Below are positions 59,301-62,300 of a DNA stretch of 64,000 nucleotides, one piece after another. Under the pieces are notes generated by a model, which saw only the letters and a list, made by a program, of their open reading frames with translations, was not told where the DNA came from and ran no database searches. This stretch comes from Paragonimus westermani (Eukaryota > Platyhelminthes > Trematoda > Plagiorchiida > Troglotrematidae). How positions within the stretch are numbered: the first letter of the stretch is position 1; each line of letters opens with the position of its first letter. The translations under genes were made by a program, and so were the position numbers. Where the stretch lies: NCBI GenBank assembly GCA_008508345.1, contig QNGE01000753.1, positions 56,753 to 120,752 of the forward strand, in the 5' to 3' direction.

Positions 59301-62300
59301 CACAGCCGGCGAAGAGGCGGCGAGTACGTTAGGCTCAGGTAGGTCATATCAGTATATCCATTCTACATCTGTTAATGACTGCATCGGCCAACATCCTGGT
59401 CATTGACAATTAATCCGCTCTTCTTTTCAGAAACTCGAGTGTCGGTGGTCTTCTATCCATTCTCTTCTTCGGCTTTGTTGGTGTATTGCATAATGAGTGG
59501 TCTGTCTGGCTTTTCGTAGTTCAATGAGAATTTTGGTTTCTTCCCTATCTTCTCTGGGATGCACCAACCTGCACTCCTATATTGCAATGCTTCTTGTATT
59601 CCACTTCACAAATCTTTCTTCTTAGTGTAGATCTCGTCATTGCAGCCTCTCTCTGTTTAGTTTCCGAGAGATAAGAGTTTCATTTCCTTATTAGCCAATC
59701 AAGTGGCTAACCAACATTGCCCGGCCGGACAGAAAGGCCCCACTGTCACACCTCCCGGTCTTATTCCTTCGGGTTTACACTGGATATGTGGTGTGTTGGC
59801 GGAACTGCAATTGGTGCAGCGCAAGCCAATTGCAGTGATAGATAAGCGCAGGCGTCCTTTGGCTTCCGCCACTGTGACAGGCTAATCCGAATCGGATGCC
59901 GCCGGCCGTGATGAAGCGGAAGCCACTTGTGGTGAGAGTTATGCACAGGTGTACAATGGCTTCGGCCACTGTGATAAGCTAACCCGAAAACGGATATTGC
60001 CAACCGTGTGTATGTGTACGTGCGTGTGCAATCACTGAGACGGTAGTGAGTCAGGCAAGATGAAGGAGATGGGCCATCTTCTCACCGCAGTGATCTAATG
60101 TCAATGACGAGAACTGACAGAATTCTCACGTTCACCGGTGATAGTTGACTGCACTTAATGAATATGAATACAACAACAACCATTTCCATCTTGATTAGTT
60201 TTCACGGGAACCACTTCTGAGTGTAAAACATCCCACGCTCGTAATATAGTTTGGAAACCTGGCCAGTTTTACTATGTAATGAGCTCCAACGGGTTCTAAA
60301 CTGGCCAACAGTAGGGACACTTTGGAATAGTTCAATTCAAGCAGACGTAACACCTCCAGAGGAACAATGGAATAGAGAGGAAAACAGGCTCTCGTGTAAT
60401 AACCACCAGACCGGAATGAGAAAACTTATAAGGGCTAGCCAGACAGTTTATACTTATTGCAGTAAGATTGTGACCGGTTGAAAATTCATAATTTCACAAC
60501 GTGTAAGCAATCGGCAGTTCGGTTTACTGATAGAGCTTCAGTCTTGACAGAAAATCTTGATCTGACGAGACCTCTGTCGCAAATATGAGGCGTCATAAAC
60601 AAACAGAATTGCCGGTCATTTACCAGTTGTTCTGAAATTACCAGTGAACACATTTCTGAGGCCAACACCTGCCGGCTCAGATCAGAATCCACTCCCGTGA
60701 GATTGACGGAAAGAAATGGTGTGTATAAAAAACAAGCAAAACCATGTATCGACGATAATTTCAGGAAGAACGACAGTCGTTCACAAGATTCGTTAGGTGT
60801 GAGTCTTTCTGAAGAACCGTCAAACAACTAGTAATGCAAGATAGAAACAGCTGTGCCTTTTAATTCATTTCACACACAAAATAATTCGCAATCAATAAGC
60901 AGGGAGTATTGATTCGCAATCAAAGCTTATGACAGAGCTGTAGATCACATAAACCACTGTTCTCAGTTCACATCCTGCACAGAGTGGTCAAATCACAGCC
61001 TGTTAAGTGACAGCTTCAAATCACCGTAGGGTTGTATGTGGAAACACAGCCAACGGTGCTCGTAATACTCTTGTTTAACAGCCTTTTACAGCTTCATGTG
61101 ACCGAATAGAACGCAAACCCCGTCAGTTGCAAGCGTTGATTGAAGTCGCGAGAACGGATGTACGTAACCAAAATCACCTTGACAAGTTAGAATGTTGTGA
61201 ACGACCACACATGGTAGGTTATTCACGTACTGGTTATACACCGATGATTACAAGTGATCGTCTTGTAATGCCCTTATGAAAGACATCAACGTCACCAAAC
61301 GCAGTAATAGAAAAGCGGGTGATGCTGATGTTAAGTTGCAACAAAAACACAAGTTGCAAGTTCAAACGATCAAAATTGAGGTCACATTGCTGTAACCAAA
61401 CAATCGGGATGCAAGTGAGATTAACGCTACAGCTGCAAGACACCATCCTTAATGATTTCATTACCTCGCTTCAAGTAGTGACACCTATTCACGGGAAGCA
61501 CGAAACAAAACTATTCATGACATTAGTCCCAGTTAGCTGTTATCTCTTCCAACGTCCCCTACCAGTGATCAGGTAAACCATTAGGTTCACAACTCGAGAG
61601 ACAAAACAGTATGTCGTTTCTAACTTATTAGCGGCTACCTTCATTTTGCATTGCCAATTCCTCGACTGACCACTAGTTGTATAGTACACCAGTGAGCTGA
61701 GTACGCCAGTGTGCCACAGGGTAGACGATAAACTGGTATGACTGATCTACAAAAATCCATCCTTTTCATGACGTGTGCGAATTGTGTTGCCCGATCCACG
61801 CCGGAAATAATGTCTCCTAATCTACTTGTTGATTATTACTTGCTGAACCTATTAGATGTATGTGACCAAACACAAATTTCGATGGTAAATGGCTACAATA
61901 TGCTCCACAATCTGCGGTTTTAACGACCACGTTTCACAACTGCAAATCAGCGCTGTGCTAAGCGTGGCCTTATAGACGCGACCGTCAAACGTAAACGAAA
62001 CATCCGTAGTACCACAAATGTTTAAATATAAAGGAAACGCCATAGCATGACTTACACGAACTCCAAATCCACTTGACACTTTTATGCTGGCTTCTTAATT
62101 ACAAGGACCTAAGAAAACCATTAGAAATTCACTGCTGAGTCTGTGAACAGCTAGCCCAACGGAGGCCCACCAACCACTTCACCGTACTGGTGGTACATCT
62201 CACCACAAAATTTAGAATGCGCTCTACAAGTGCAAACATAAATCAATGGCCTGGGTTTCGCGAGTGGTATTCCAGCATTCAGTGAATTCGCAAAAGGGAT

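Larger units (their letters stand above)
55881..60010 (+). mobile_element. Nearly complete non-LTR retrotransposon (EN-RT-zinc finger)
   Basis: The best-preserved mobile element of the window, inserted antisense in NBEA intron 1. It has a 5' leader to about 56144, one long EN-RT frame (56145-59207, interrupted once), a C-terminal zinc finger (to 59332) and a 3' UTR with a tandem duplication of about 97 bp (from 59846). Codon use is clearly coding and GC content is above the flanks, which suggests a younger insertion than the other copies. It belongs to the animal elements whose polyprotein ends in a C2H2-type finger with the sequence pattern GLVGH. The exact clade (RTE-, CR1- or R1-like) is not assigned. 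Confidence 0.9.
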
